From the NCBI GenBank assembly GCA_020444175.1, contig JAHLLM010000040.1:1-50406 (forward strand): a stretch of DNA of 50,406 bases, given 5' to 3'. Made by a program: the position numbers and the translations under genes. The notes beneath the pieces were generated by a model, which saw nothing but the letters and a program-made list of their open reading frames with translations, ran no database searches and was not told the origin of the DNA. Source of the DNA: Desulfobulbaceae bacterium. Lineage in GTDB: Bacteria; Desulfobacterota; Desulfobulbia; Desulfobulbales; SURF-16. Below, in pieces: positions 1 to 9,400 of this stretch. The first letter of the stretch is position 1. Each line of letters starts with the position of its first letter.

Positions 1-72
1 AATCATTTACTTTTTCCTTTTGGAACAACTATAAGTTACGACCTGGAGTTGAGGCCCATTTCGAGCCCTCGC

Positions 73-84
73 TGAATAGATACA
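73..84. repeat. Right end of a short inverted-repeat element (TGTAACTATTCA family)
   Basis: TGAATAGATACA is identical to the right end of the element at 38976-39160. Just upstream (about 45-65) is AGTTGAGGCCCATTTCGAGCC, which matches 39106-39126 in 19 of 21 bases. The left end is not visible here and may lie before the window. Confidence 0.5.
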
Positions 85-108
85 AAAAATGAAACTAAGT
101 GGTGCACT

Positions 109-3021
109 ATGCCAAAGCACATCATAAGCCTTTTCGTCATTTCTGTTTTCGGCTGCCTCTGGGCGTCATCTGTTTTTGCCTGGGAAGAAGCCTCTTCAGC
201 CAATTTATTGGTTTTTGACAGCCAAGGCGAGATACAGGCCACCTTTCATCTTGATGATTGGACAACAGAGGTGCGTGAAGGAGAAAATATTGTAGTGCGT
301 GAGGAATGGCTTGCCGGTTCACCTCCGGTTCTTGATCCGAGCAGTCCGATTACAACACCCTTTACTGTCACTAACGGCGAGGTGGCAGTCCCTAATATGA
401 TTAATGGCACCAGTGATAGCCCTCTTGCCGGAACGCCTGCCGTGTCAATGTACACTTTCAGTGAGGCTTTTTTTGCCGGCATATCACCGCAATCACCAGG
501 ATTAAGCGTCAGCCAGCCACCCGGTACCTATGAAACCACCCTGGCCCTTGATTTCACCTGTCATCCATGGCCAGGGGCCCCTGATGGAGATTGTTTTATC
601 AATGTCTACGAAGGGGGAGCATGGGTTCCTTATGAGGAAAAGACGCACACGATCTTTCTGGCAGCCTCTGCAAATGTCCAGGTCCAGGCCGTTTTTATTC
701 CCGATTCCGGTGACGACAAGGTGTTTACCACAAAAACATACTCCTATATTATCAATCATCCAGTCAGCTGGAATCGGGACAGTGATAATGACGGCTTTCC
801 CGACGAGTGGGAAGCGGGCAATAATTTGAACCCTCTGTCAGCAGCCAACCCGGACAGTGACGGGGATGGCGTCAGTGACCGTGACGAGGTGCTGCGTGGT
901 TCTGATCCCAACGATTCTCTCAGTCTGCCTGTTGATACAGATGGAGATAGTTGGAGTGACTGGGATGAACTGCGCCGGGGCACTGCTTTCGATAATCCGG
1001 ACAGTTTTCCGACTGCCACCAGATTGTATGAGGTAGAAGTCCTTGTTTCCGGCATGTTTTCAGGTAGCCCTGGTTCATGGGCCAATGCGCCCTTTACCAT
1101 TGAAACCCTTGGTGGAAAGAAACTTTTTTCCCATATTGCCAAGCTCAGCGGTGCGTATGGAGTGGTACGCATCCCCATGGGCAGAGAGGCTTTTGTGCGC
1201 GGTGTGCAGCCCCATGATACCGATGGTGATGGGGATACGGATAGTGAGGATGAATACCTGGTGGCGGTGAGCCGTTACCTGCCCATGATCCCTGACCCAA
1301 GTCCTGCTGATGTGCCCGGTGAATGGACTACGCCAGCAGAATGGCAGAACCTTTTTGAATCTTTGTTAGAGAGCGCTTTGGTTGTTTCAGTGACTGGGTA
1401 TGATATTACTCCGGGTCATCGAGCTGAACTTGCTTTGCTGGCTCGAGCCATGGAACTTGAGGCGGCTCTTGAGCCTGAAACATGGTTTGGTTTCGGTTCC
1501 TTTGGTCATTATCCTTCCCAGTTCACAATGGATGAATTTAGGGATCGCCTGAAAGAAGAAGGACGTAATATCAATGAGATGGTTGCTGATATCAGCGCTG
1601 TTCTTGATAGCGGTTGTACCACTTTACGCATTGATATTGCCGGTTTTGCCGATACGGTAGCTCTGGAAGGCGTGGAAGGCCAGGCCGCTCTTTATCTGCA
1701 TAATCAGGAGGGAAGTTATCTGGCAGCACTGCTTGGCCACTATTCCTTCTTCCAGTTAAATAGTCTGGGCTGGAGTCTCTGCGATTTATTGAATCCAAAC
1801 AACGATTTTGATAATGACTCATTGTCGGCCTCTGTTGAAATTTCTCTGAGCTTGAATGATTCGAATCCGTTCAGTGCAGATTCCGACAGTGACGGTGTAA
1901 ATGATGCTCTGGATAACTGCCCCTCGATCAGCAATTTTAAACAGGCTGACCGTGACGGGGATGGAATTGGCGATGTGTGTGATGACGATGATGATAACGA
2001 TGGACTTGCCGATGGCACGGAAATGGCCTTTGGATCCAGTCCTCACAATGCGGACACCGATAATGACGGAATTCCTGATGCTGAAGAATGGGCCAATGGA
2101 ACCCATCCCGGCATTTCAGTCTATATTACCCAAATACAGAGTCCGACCAACCAGCCGAGCCAGACCGTTGGCGGCTATCGCTATCCCGGATCAGTTGTTT
2201 TTATCAATACGATCGGTGCTGTTAAGGGTCCTGTAAGCTATCCCAGTGAAACAACCTGGAAATGTGAAATGAGCAATTTTGTAGTTGACGGGGCCACATA
2301 CCCGGTGGGTGTGCAGGCCACACTTGACGCGAAATGGGGCTATGATTTTGCCACGATCACCGTGGATCTCACAGCACCATCCGTGTTCATTTCTTCACCA
2401 GTGAACGGTTCAACGCTGACCGTTGATAACCCGCTTCTCTTATTTACCGCAGATCAAGGATATATTGATGTTCTGCTTAATGGCAGTCCGGTGATTATCT
2501 CTTCGGGCCAAAACTTTTTGCCCCTCTCTGAAGGTGCGCATACCGTGCGGGTTGAAGTCACTGATGAGGCGGGAAACATCGGTTTTGACGAGACAAGCTT
2601 TACTGTGGAAGTGGATGAGGCCCCGCTTGCCGATGCCGGACCGGATCAGCTTGTCGAACCTTATGCGCTGGTCATTCTTAATGGCAATGGTTCGCAGGAT
2701 CTTGACGGTGAGATTACCGCCTATGACTGGCAGCAGATTGGAGGCAATGATGTGACACTCCTTTATGCAGATACGGCCGATCCTGAATTTACAGCTCCAC
2801 CTGTGGCTGTCGACAAGGAGGCAGCCCTGACCTTCCGGCTCACTGTAACAGATAATGCCGATCAAACGTCCATGGCGGACGTTATCATCACGGTTGTGAT
2901 GACCGATATGGATGAGGATGCCGATGTGGATGGTGCTGATTTGGCAGAGATTATCGCCCAACCCATTACGCCGCATCGTGTGGAGGCTTTAGCTGGTCGT
3001 TTTGGCTTTTGGGGGGAGTAA
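109..3021 (+). CDS. Secreted protein with calcium-binding (thrombospondin type 3-like) repeats, Ig-like and PKD domains
   Basis: A large exported protein of 970 residues with no enzymatic domain that I recognise. The N-terminus is a classical signal peptide (hydrophobic core, cleavage after SSVFA near residue 24). Asp-rich calcium loops of the DxDxDGxxD type occur in two clusters, residues about 224-300 (DSDNDGFPDEWE, DSDGDGVSDRDE, DTDGDSWSDWDE) and about 589-660 (DSDSDGVNDALDNCPS, DRDGDGIGDVCDDDDDNDG, DTDNDGIPDAEEW), as in thrombospondin type 3 repeats. An Ig/cadherin-like stretch follows (about 757-837), then a PKD domain (about 837-933, GPDQ...LNGNGSQDLDGEITAYDWQQ). The C-terminus carries DMDEDADVDGADLAEI, an EF-hand or dockerin-like loop. 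Such proteins are usually surface or extracellular. There is no strong Shine-Dalgarno, and a repeat-element end lies directly upstream. Function unknown. Confidence 0.8.
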   Translation: MPKHIISLFVISVFGCLWASSVFAWEEASSANLLVFDSQGEIQATFHLDDWTTEVREGENIVVREEWLAGSPPVLDPSSPITTPFTVTNGEVAVPNMINGTSDSPLAGTPAVSMYTFSEAFFAGISPQSPGLSVSQPPGTYETTLALDFTCHPWPGAPDGDCFINVYEGGAWVPYEEKTHTIFLAASANVQVQAVFIPDSGDDKVFTTKTYSYIINHPVSWNRDSDNDGFPDEWEAGNNLNPLSAANPDSDGDGVSDRDEVLRGSDPNDSLSLPVDTDGDSWSDWDELRRGTAFDNPDSFPTATRLYEVEVLVSGMFSGSPGSWANAPFTIETLGGKKLFSHIAKLSGAYGVVRIPMGREAFVRGVQPHDTDGDGDTDSEDEYLVAVSRYLPMIPDPSPADVPGEWTTPAEWQNLFESLLESALVVSVTGYDITPGHRAELALLARAMELEAALEPETWFGFGSFGHYPSQFTMDEFRDRLKEEGRNINEMVADISAVLDSGCTTLRIDIAGFADTVALEGVEGQAALYLHNQEGSYLAALLGHYSFFQLNSLGWSLCDLLNPNNDFDNDSLSASVEISLSLNDSNPFSADSDSDGVNDALDNCPSISNFKQADRDGDGIGDVCDDDDDNDGLADGTEMAFGSSPHNADTDNDGIPDAEEWANGTHPGISVYITQIQSPTNQPSQTVGGYRYPGSVVFINTIGAVKGPVSYPSETTWKCEMSNFVVDGATYPVGVQATLDAKWGYDFATITVDLTAPSVFISSPVNGSTLTVDNPLLLFTADQGYIDVLLNGSPVIISSGQNFLPLSEGAHTVRVEVTDEAGNIGFDETSFTVEVDEAPLADAGPDQLVEPYALVILNGNGSQDLDGEITAYDWQQIGGNDVTLLYADTADPEFTAPPVAVDKEAALTFRLTVTDNADQTSMADVIITVVMTDMDEDADVDGADLAEIIAQPITPHRVEALAGRFGFWGE

Positions 3022-3191
3022 GTATCGTGCCTTAAAAAATTGTTTTGAAGTCTTCGTCCCAGTTTGTCTGGGTTGGAAAATTGACGAATTTCTTGTCAAA
3101 AAGCGAAAAGAGGAGCACATTCAGGCTGGCGGCATATCTGTAAACTATTGTTCATATGGTTAATGAGTAACACCTAAAAAGGTATTTTCTT

Positions 3192-3602
3192 TTGTCTGGA
3201 AAAATAAACTGGTTAAAGCAGAATTGGAAATGGCTTTTGCCGATGACTGTGATCTCTGCATTTTTCCCAATTACTCTCTGCGTTCTGGCAACTGTGCTGT
3301 TTGTATGCTTTTTAGTCATCAGGTCTTCGACTATTTACAAAATGAGCGTGGCTGCAGTTCACGAAAACGATAAAGTTACTGCACAGCTTGGCTCACCCGT
3401 GCAACCGGGTTTGCTTGTTATGGGCAATATCTGCAGCCGTTCCACCGGAAAAATGGTCAATCTTTCCATCCCTCTTTCCGGTCCTCTTGGTCATGCCACT
3501 GCCTTTGTCGTTGCCAGAAGGCAGGACAAAAAATGGAAGTTTACGACCCTGCAGGTGCAGTGCCGGGAGGCAGGGGCTCACATTGATCTCCTTGAAACTT
3601 GA
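3192..3602 (+). CDS. Small membrane-anchored protein, Coa1-like
   Basis: A 136-residue protein with one strong transmembrane segment (about residues 14-44), followed by an outer domain. The C-terminal half reads GSPVQPG...G..VNLSIPLSGPLGHATAFVVARRQDKKWKFTTLQV. This matches the pattern of the cytochrome oxidase assembly factor Coa1 family, which is small, membrane-anchored and found in many bacteria without a proven role. The start is TTG, with AAAAAGG about nine bases upstream; no ATG offers a better start. It stands alone between the secreted calcium-repeat protein and an opposite-strand gene. No oxidase genes are nearby, so a role in oxidase assembly is not supported by context. Confidence 0.65.
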   Translation: MSGKINWLKQNWKWLLPMTVISAFFPITLCVLATVLFVCFLVIRSSTIYKMSVAAVHENDKVTAQLGSPVQPGLLVMGNICSRSTGKMVNLSIPLSGPLGHATAFVVARRQDKKWKFTTLQVQCREAGAHIDLLET

Positions 3603-3773
3603 GACGGCAAGTGCGGTTGTTTTCCTGGCAGTTTTTGCACGGCTCGGATGAAAAAAATACTTTGTCTGTGAAACTGGAATATTCCAATGGAAACTCAGAT
3701 GTTATATGAGGCCGGGAGCTTTTTTCCTGCAAGGAGTGGGGAGAGCTGAAAAATTGTTTTCAGAGGAAACGAG

Positions 3774-4076
3774 TTAATCCTCATCCTCCTGGGATTCGGA
3801 AGGTCTGTATATGACCTCATTGGTCAAAACATCCACAATGTTGTCTTCATAGAGTGAAACATATTTTTGGCCGTTATCCTTTTTCTCAATATCCACAGGC
3901 TGCTCAGCCTGTGTTTCTCCCTGCAGAGCAAGGGTGAGTGATTCAATGGCATCTAAGATATCAGCCGCAAGATGAGGGTCATTTTCCACGGCATTAGCAC
4001 TGGCTCGGCATAAGACATCAAGACAACCTACGAGCACTTCCTGTTTTAATTTTTTCTTTACAACTTTCATTTTCAC
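3774..4076 (-). CDS. Hypothetical protein, 100 residues
   Basis: Not recognised. The protein starts with a Lys-rich segment (MKMKVVKKKLKQE), continues as an apparently helical stretch (LVGCLDVLCRASANAVENDPHLAADILDAIESLTLALQG), and ends in an acidic, probably disordered tail (SESQEDED). There is no signal peptide or membrane segment, so it is probably cytoplasmic. It is monocistronic, with a long non-coding stretch upstream. Codon use and composition look like real coding sequence, but no family can be named. Confidence 0.55.
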   Translation of the reverse strand: MKMKVVKKKLKQEVLVGCLDVLCRASANAVENDPHLAADILDAIESLTLALQGETQAEQPVDIEKKDNGQKYVSLYEDNIVDVLTNEVIYRPSESQEDED

Positions 4077-4933
4077 TCTGTTTCGAAACGGTTAGAAAGT
4101 AAGTTGCCTCAACATGTATTGCCAAAATTGCAAATTCCAAGCCATTACCATAAATTACCATGCATTACTCCACTTGATAAAAAAGTATCATTGTTACAAC
4201 TTGCTGTTATGACAAGGTGTTTGATTAGCTCGGAAAAACAATATGTTAGGCCGATGGGGCTTTTCGTAAAGGAAAATGTGAAGAAAAAATTAAAAAATTT
4301 AGAAATAAATAAGAATTTTCTATGCCTGGCAGCTAGAGTTTTTTGTTGAGAGAAATAAAAAAAATTTGATTACCACTCATTTTCAGCCAAGGTTATAGTT
4401 GTATGTTAATTTTTCTTGTCATCTCGGTGTGTCACAAGCTCGTTTACCGGAACGGATGTGAGAAATTTTTATTGCGGTGGAGTCAGATTTCTCACATCCG
4501 TTCGAAATGACGACATTGGTCGTATTGTAGACAAGTCATTAGGTTACATGCAACTTGGCAACTATGGCTGAAAATGAGTGGTAATCACAAAATAAATGAA
4601 TCAATTTTTTCGAAAGAGGCAATTACAAAGCAAAAAAAGGGCACACCACGGGCGGGAAAAAAGCCAGGTGGGATGTGAAGCGCAAGTTGATTACGCTCAT
4701 CTTTGATGAGAAAACATAATAATAGAGACAGGGAATTTGTGCGGCAGTGACTTTTCCGGCAAAGAATTCAATGTTCAGGGACTGGAAAAAAAGAAAGACA
4801 GTCTGCAAACATATCCATGGAGCATTACTTCACAAACAAGTTTAAAAGAGCGGTAAACAGCACGGGGGGATCCTCACGAAGTAACCCACCCACACTTTTT
4901 TTATTATTTGTAATGCGTACTGCCAGGCAGTTT
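4077..4933. other. 857-bp non-coding stretch
   Basis: AT-rich with no convincing gene on either strand. Its only clear structure is the 223-bp inverted-repeat element at 4366-4588. Small open frames here have no ribosome-binding site and no plausible protein composition. Confidence 0.6.
4366..4588. repeat. MITE-like element A, copy 1
   Basis: A 223-bp non-coding element. Its ends are inverted repeats: GATTACCACTCATTTTCAGC at 4368-4387 is answered by its exact complement in GGCTGAAAATGAGTGGTAATC up to 4586. Inside is a nested palindrome (4417-4511) with TGTCATCTCGGTG, GGATGTGAGAAAT and the complementary ATTTCTCACATCC. A second copy with the same layout and almost the same length is at 22607-22830. 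No transposase is encoded, so it would be a non-autonomous element. Confidence 0.75.
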
Positions 4934-6136
4934 TTATATTTCTTCAGACAAAGCCATGACCATTGCACCCTTAGCCGTTGTGTTCAAAGGATCTTCGGCA
5001 AGACGTATATCGGAAATTTCAAGGGGCAGGTCTACTTTTTTCAGTGTTTTTTCGAATAACTCTTTGAATCCGGTGGGCAGCACGGTTCCACCGCTCAATA
5101 CAATGGGAATCGGTTTGGCGATCTTTGGAATTTTATCACTGGTTTTCATGATTTTTTCCAAGGTGTTGAGCAGATTGGAGACAAGGTCAACATAGTAAAT
5201 ATCAAGGGCTGTTTCCACACGGTCCTTGGGTGGCCTGGTCAGGTTCAGCGAGCCTTCCTTGATCGTCTTAATCTTGGTGGCCGGTTCCCCGACGGATGCC
5301 CCGACCATGGAGTCAATATAATCGCCACCTTTCTGCAGACTGAAGGAAACAACGGGGACAGAGAGATAGGAGAGGCAGATGTTGCACATGCCGCCGCCCA
5401 TGCTGATGCCGATGCCTGTAAAATTGTCATTGGACAGTTCGGCCATAATAGTGGCCAGGCCTTCGTTGATGGAAATAGCCCGGTATCCCAGACTGTTTAA
5501 GTACATTTTCAATATTGATTCGTGGTAAATTACTGAGTTCAATCCATCAATCGGTTCGCCGGGAAGACTGAAACAGAGGACTTCATTTGTTTTGTCCGGA
5601 CGGGTGATTAGGGTATCAATAATGGCCTGCAGGACGTTGATGCCTTCATCCTCTTTGGAGCTGAGCAGACCTTTCTCCATGGTGCGCCTGGTGTTGGTGT
5701 TAAACATGTTGGCAAAATTTTCAGCAGAATAGCCAAGGATGTAAAATTGGTTATGTTTTTCAAGAAAGGTAATGTCGTTTTCAATGAGGATTTTCTTGGT
5801 GAATTTGGAGTAGGGGACAGTGAAGAAGGCATTGAGCTGTTTAACCGTATGTATCGTTTTCCCTTTATTTTGAGACATTACGATATGGCTTGTGCCAATA
5901 TCAAGTCCCACGGGACCGGTTGGTTTTTCCGCTTCTTCGCCTATCTCTTTTTCCCTGGAAACAACAACTTTTTGTGACGCTTCAATGGCCGTTTCAATAT
6001 TTTCCATTTCCTGAGTCATACTCTGTCCCCCTTCGTTATCCTCTTTTTCTGGGCTCGCCTGTGTTGCACTTTGAGTGGCTGGAGTCGAAAAGCGGTTCAT
6101 GGCGTTGTTTTTTTTCTTTTTTTTCAGCTGGGCCAT
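4934..6136 (-). CDS. Actin-like ATPase (MreB/MamK/ParM superfamily)
   Basis: A 400-residue member of the actin/Hsp70 ATPase fold. Residues 1-70 are a basic then acidic, probably disordered extension. The ATPase core starts with the phosphate-1 loop GLDIGTSHIVM (77-87). INEGLATIMAEL (223-234) fits the connect-1 segment, GIGISMGGGMCNI (241-253) the phosphate-2 loop, and VLSGGTVLPTGF (346-357) the adenosine loop. The phosphate-2 loop has SMGGGM where bacterial actins usually have D-x-GGGT, so its catalytic behaviour may differ. The best guess is a filament-forming cytoskeletal protein. It lacks partner genes typical of mre, par or magnetosome operons, so its cargo or role cannot be told. The start is supported by AGGTGA nine bases upstream. 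Confidence 0.75.
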   Translation of the reverse strand: MAQLKKKKKNNAMNRFSTPATQSATQASPEKEDNEGGQSMTQEMENIETAIEASQKVVVSREKEIGEEAEKPTGPVGLDIGTSHIVMSQNKGKTIHTVKQLNAFFTVPYSKFTKKILIENDITFLEKHNQFYILGYSAENFANMFNTNTRRTMEKGLLSSKEDEGINVLQAIIDTLITRPDKTNEVLCFSLPGEPIDGLNSVIYHESILKMYLNSLGYRAISINEGLATIMAELSNDNFTGIGISMGGGMCNICLSYLSVPVVSFSLQKGGDYIDSMVGASVGEPATKIKTIKEGSLNLTRPPKDRVETALDIYYVDLVSNLLNTLEKIMKTSDKIPKIAKPIPIVLSGGTVLPTGFKELFEKTLKKVDLPLEISDIRLAEDPLNTTAKGAMVMALSEEI

Positions 6137-6191
6137 TGACAGTCACCTATTTACAGTTTTCCTTATGTAGTCCAGAATATTTCAAATAATT

Positions 6192-6298
6192 GTAACTATC
6201 CAGCAGCACTGCATCTGCTTTGTCATCGGCCTGCCCGCATACCTCTTGTATAGCGTCCAGGCCTCTTTCGCGCATGTGCAGCACTGCTGAATAGTTAC
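6192..6298. repeat. Short inverted-repeat element B (GTAACTATYCAGC family)
   Basis: GTAACTATCCAGCAGCACTGC at 6192-6212 pairs with the complement of 6278-6298 (18 of 21 positions), enclosing about 65 bp. The same end motif GTAACTATTCA recurs at 38977 and as TGAATAGATAC at 39149 and 73. It lies in the divergent intergenic space between the actin-like gene and hrpA. Confidence 0.6.
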
Positions 6299-6312
6299 GG
6301 CACCGGGGCGAA

Positions 6313-6439
6313 TCAAATATTTATCGTCCCAAGCTGGATAGTTAAATAATTTTGTATTTTGAATAATAGATTACAATATATATAGTATCAACTTTCGATT
6401 ATAAACAACTTTTTCACTTTGTTTCAAATATTTATCGTC
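6313..6439. repeat. Pair of 16-bp direct repeats upstream of hrpA
   Basis: TCAAATATTTATCGTC occurs at 6313-6328 and identically at 6424-6439. The second copy ends six bases before the hrpA ATG. The 95 bp between them are very AT-rich. Confidence 0.6.
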
Positions 6440-6445
6440 ATTTTC

Positions 6446-9400
6446 ATGAGAAATATCATTTCATATCCCGAAAATTTACCCATTTCTGCTGAAAAAGAGC
6501 AGATTATTGGTGCCATAAAAGAGCATCCGGTCCTGATTATTGCCGGTGATACAGGTTCGGGTAAAAGCACCCAGCTTCCCAAAATGTGTCTTGACGCCGG
6601 ACGCGGCAAAAAAAAGCTCATAGGCTGCACCCAGCCGCGCAGGCTTGCAGCGACTTCTGTAGCCGCAAGGGTCGGAGATGAGCTTGGCGACTTGAGCCAC
6701 CTGGTGGGCTATAAGATTCGTTTTAAAGATGAAACAGGCAGAGGCACCCGCATCAAGTTCATGACGGATGGCATCCTGCTGGCCGAAACCCAGCGTGACA
6801 GATCTCTGAATGCCTATGACACGATTATTATCGATGAGGCCCATGAACGCAGCTTAAATATCGATTTTTTACTCGGTATCCTGAAAAAACTGATAAAAAA
6901 ACGTCCTGACCTGAAAATTATAATTACTTCGGCAACAATTGACACGGAAAAATTCTCCGAGGCCTTTGACAAGGCGCCTGTGATAATGGTCAGCGGCCGG
7001 ACCTATCCCGTTGAAATCCGCTACACAGAGGACGATAGGGAGAGGCAGGAGGAAGGCGACCAGGAAAGCACCTATGTGGAACAGGCCGTGCAAGCCGTGT
7101 TTGAGCTCTGTCAAAGGGAGCGAGGCGGCGATATGCTTGTTTTCATGCCGACCGAGCGGGATATCAGGGAAACCGTCGAACTTCTCGGGAAACGTTGGCA
7201 AAGCAGGAGTGAGCGGTTGTCAATCAAGGAGAGAGAGCCTCTTATCTTGCCTCTTTTCGGACGACTTTCCGGAGTTGACCAGAATAAGATTTTCAGAAAA
7301 TCATCCACCAGAAAGATAGTCATCTGCACCAATGTCGCCGAAACCTCGGTAACGGTTCCGGGTATCCGTTATGTTGTTGATACCGGACTTGCCCGTATTT
7401 CATCCTATAATGTCCGGGCCAGGACCACCAAGCTGCCGGTTTCTGCCATTTCCAGGGCAAGCTGCGATCAAAGGGCCGGCCGCTGCGGTAGGGTGGGACC
7501 TGGCGTCTGCGTTCGCCTTTTTTCGGAAGAAAATTATCTGGCAAGATCGGAATTTACTCCTCCGGAGATCGTTCGATCAAATCTGGCCGAGGTCATACTG
7601 CGCATGGTTTCGCTGAAACTCGGCAGCCCCAAGCAGTTCCCGTTTATTGATCCGCCCAGTCCCAGAGCAATTAATGACGGCTATAATCTCCTTGTGGAGC
7701 TTGAAGCGATCAGCAAAAAAAGGAGGCTTACGCCGACGGGAAAGATTATGGCTCATCTTCCCCTTGATCCCTGTATCAGCCGGATGATTATCGCGGCACG
7801 GGATAATAGCTGCCTGCGTGAGGTGGTCATTGTCGCGGCTGCCCTTAGTATCCAGGAGCCCAGAATTCGACCGGCTGAAAAAGCTCAGCAGGCCGATGAG
7901 GCTCATCGGCAATTTAAAGCTGCCCGTTCTGATTTTCTTTCCTACCTGCACTTGTGGGACAGCTATGAACATGTGATTAAGACAAAAAAAAGCAAGTCCG
8001 CCCTGCGTAAATTCTGTAAAAAAAACTTTCTCTCCTTTCAACGTATGCGGGAGTGGCGTGATATTCATGAGCAGATATGGTCACAGCTGGCCAGCGCGGG
8101 CAGCAGCAAAACTCATCACCACTTTTTAAAATCCTCCTGCCTGTCCCAACCTGATCTTGAACAGGATAAACGTTACGCCCAGGGGTATGCCGCCATCCAT
8201 CAGGCCATTTTGAGCGGCAGTCTGCGAAATATTGCCTTGAAAAAAGAAAAAAATATCTATCAGGGCGGTCAGGGAAAAGAGCTGATGATTTTTCCCGGTT
8301 CCGGGCAGTTCAATAAAGGTGGCCAATGGATAATGGCCGCCGAGCTTGTCGAAACCTCCCGTCTTTATGCCCGCACAGTGGCCGCCATACAGCCGGAATG
8401 GATTGAACCTCTGGCCAAGGGGCTCTGCCGTTCCAGTTATTCATCTCCTCATTGGGAAAAAAAACAGGGTCAGGTTGTGGCTCTTGAAAAGGTCAGTCTC
8501 TTTGGCCTTGTTATCGAGGCTGGACGATCTATTAATTTCGGCCTGGTTAAAGCGGATGAGGCACGCCGGATTTTTATTCAGCAGGCCCTGGTTGAAGGGG
8601 AGCTGGGAGGACGTTTTGCCTTTCTTGCCCGGAACCAGAAGCTCATTGCCGGGCTTGCAGACCTGGAAGACAGAATGCGGCGGCGGGATATCCTGGTTGA
8701 TGATTTTTTGTTGTATGAATTTTATGATAAGCGCTTGCCTGATGATGTCTTTGACCGAGCCGGACTTATCCGGTTTTTAAAAAAGCTGCCGGATGACGCG
8801 CTTGTCATGGAAAAGGCAGACATCCTTCGCACGCTTCCAGAATCCGATGAGCTGGCTGATTATCCGCAGAATGTGCACTGCGGAGAACTTAGTTTCCCGC
8901 TCAGTTATGCATTTCTTCCCGGAAGCGACGAGGATGGGGTAACGGTAAAAATTCCATCAAATCTTGTTGAGCATGTTCAGCAGGAAAAATTTGAGTGGCT
9001 CGTGCCGGGGCTTTTACTGGAAAAGATCATTTTTCTCCTCAAAGGGCTGCCAAAGTCTGTGCGTAGAAATCTTATTCCTATTCCCAAAACCGCCGAAGAT
9101 TTATTGGCACAGATGGAGCTTTTTCAGGGCTCTTTGTATGAGCAGCTTGAAAATCTCATTTACCGGCGGTTTCATCTGCGCATTGACAGGAGTGCCTGGC
9201 AGCGTGACGCATTACCGGCTCATCTTCAGATGCGCTATCAACTGGTGAATGGCGATGGCAAGACGGTGGGGATGAGCCGGGACCTTTCAGGTTTTGCCAG
9301 CTCACCGGCTGCCTCAGGAGGAACTTCTCAGCTCTCTTCTCTATGCAAGAAGTGGGAAAAGGGTTCTCTGACAGATTGGGATTTTGACGGCGTGCCGGAG

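Noticed and set aside
4104-4349. Small plus-strand open frame
   Set aside because: No ribosome site, Lys/Leu-rich composition from AT-rich DNA, no family resemblance.
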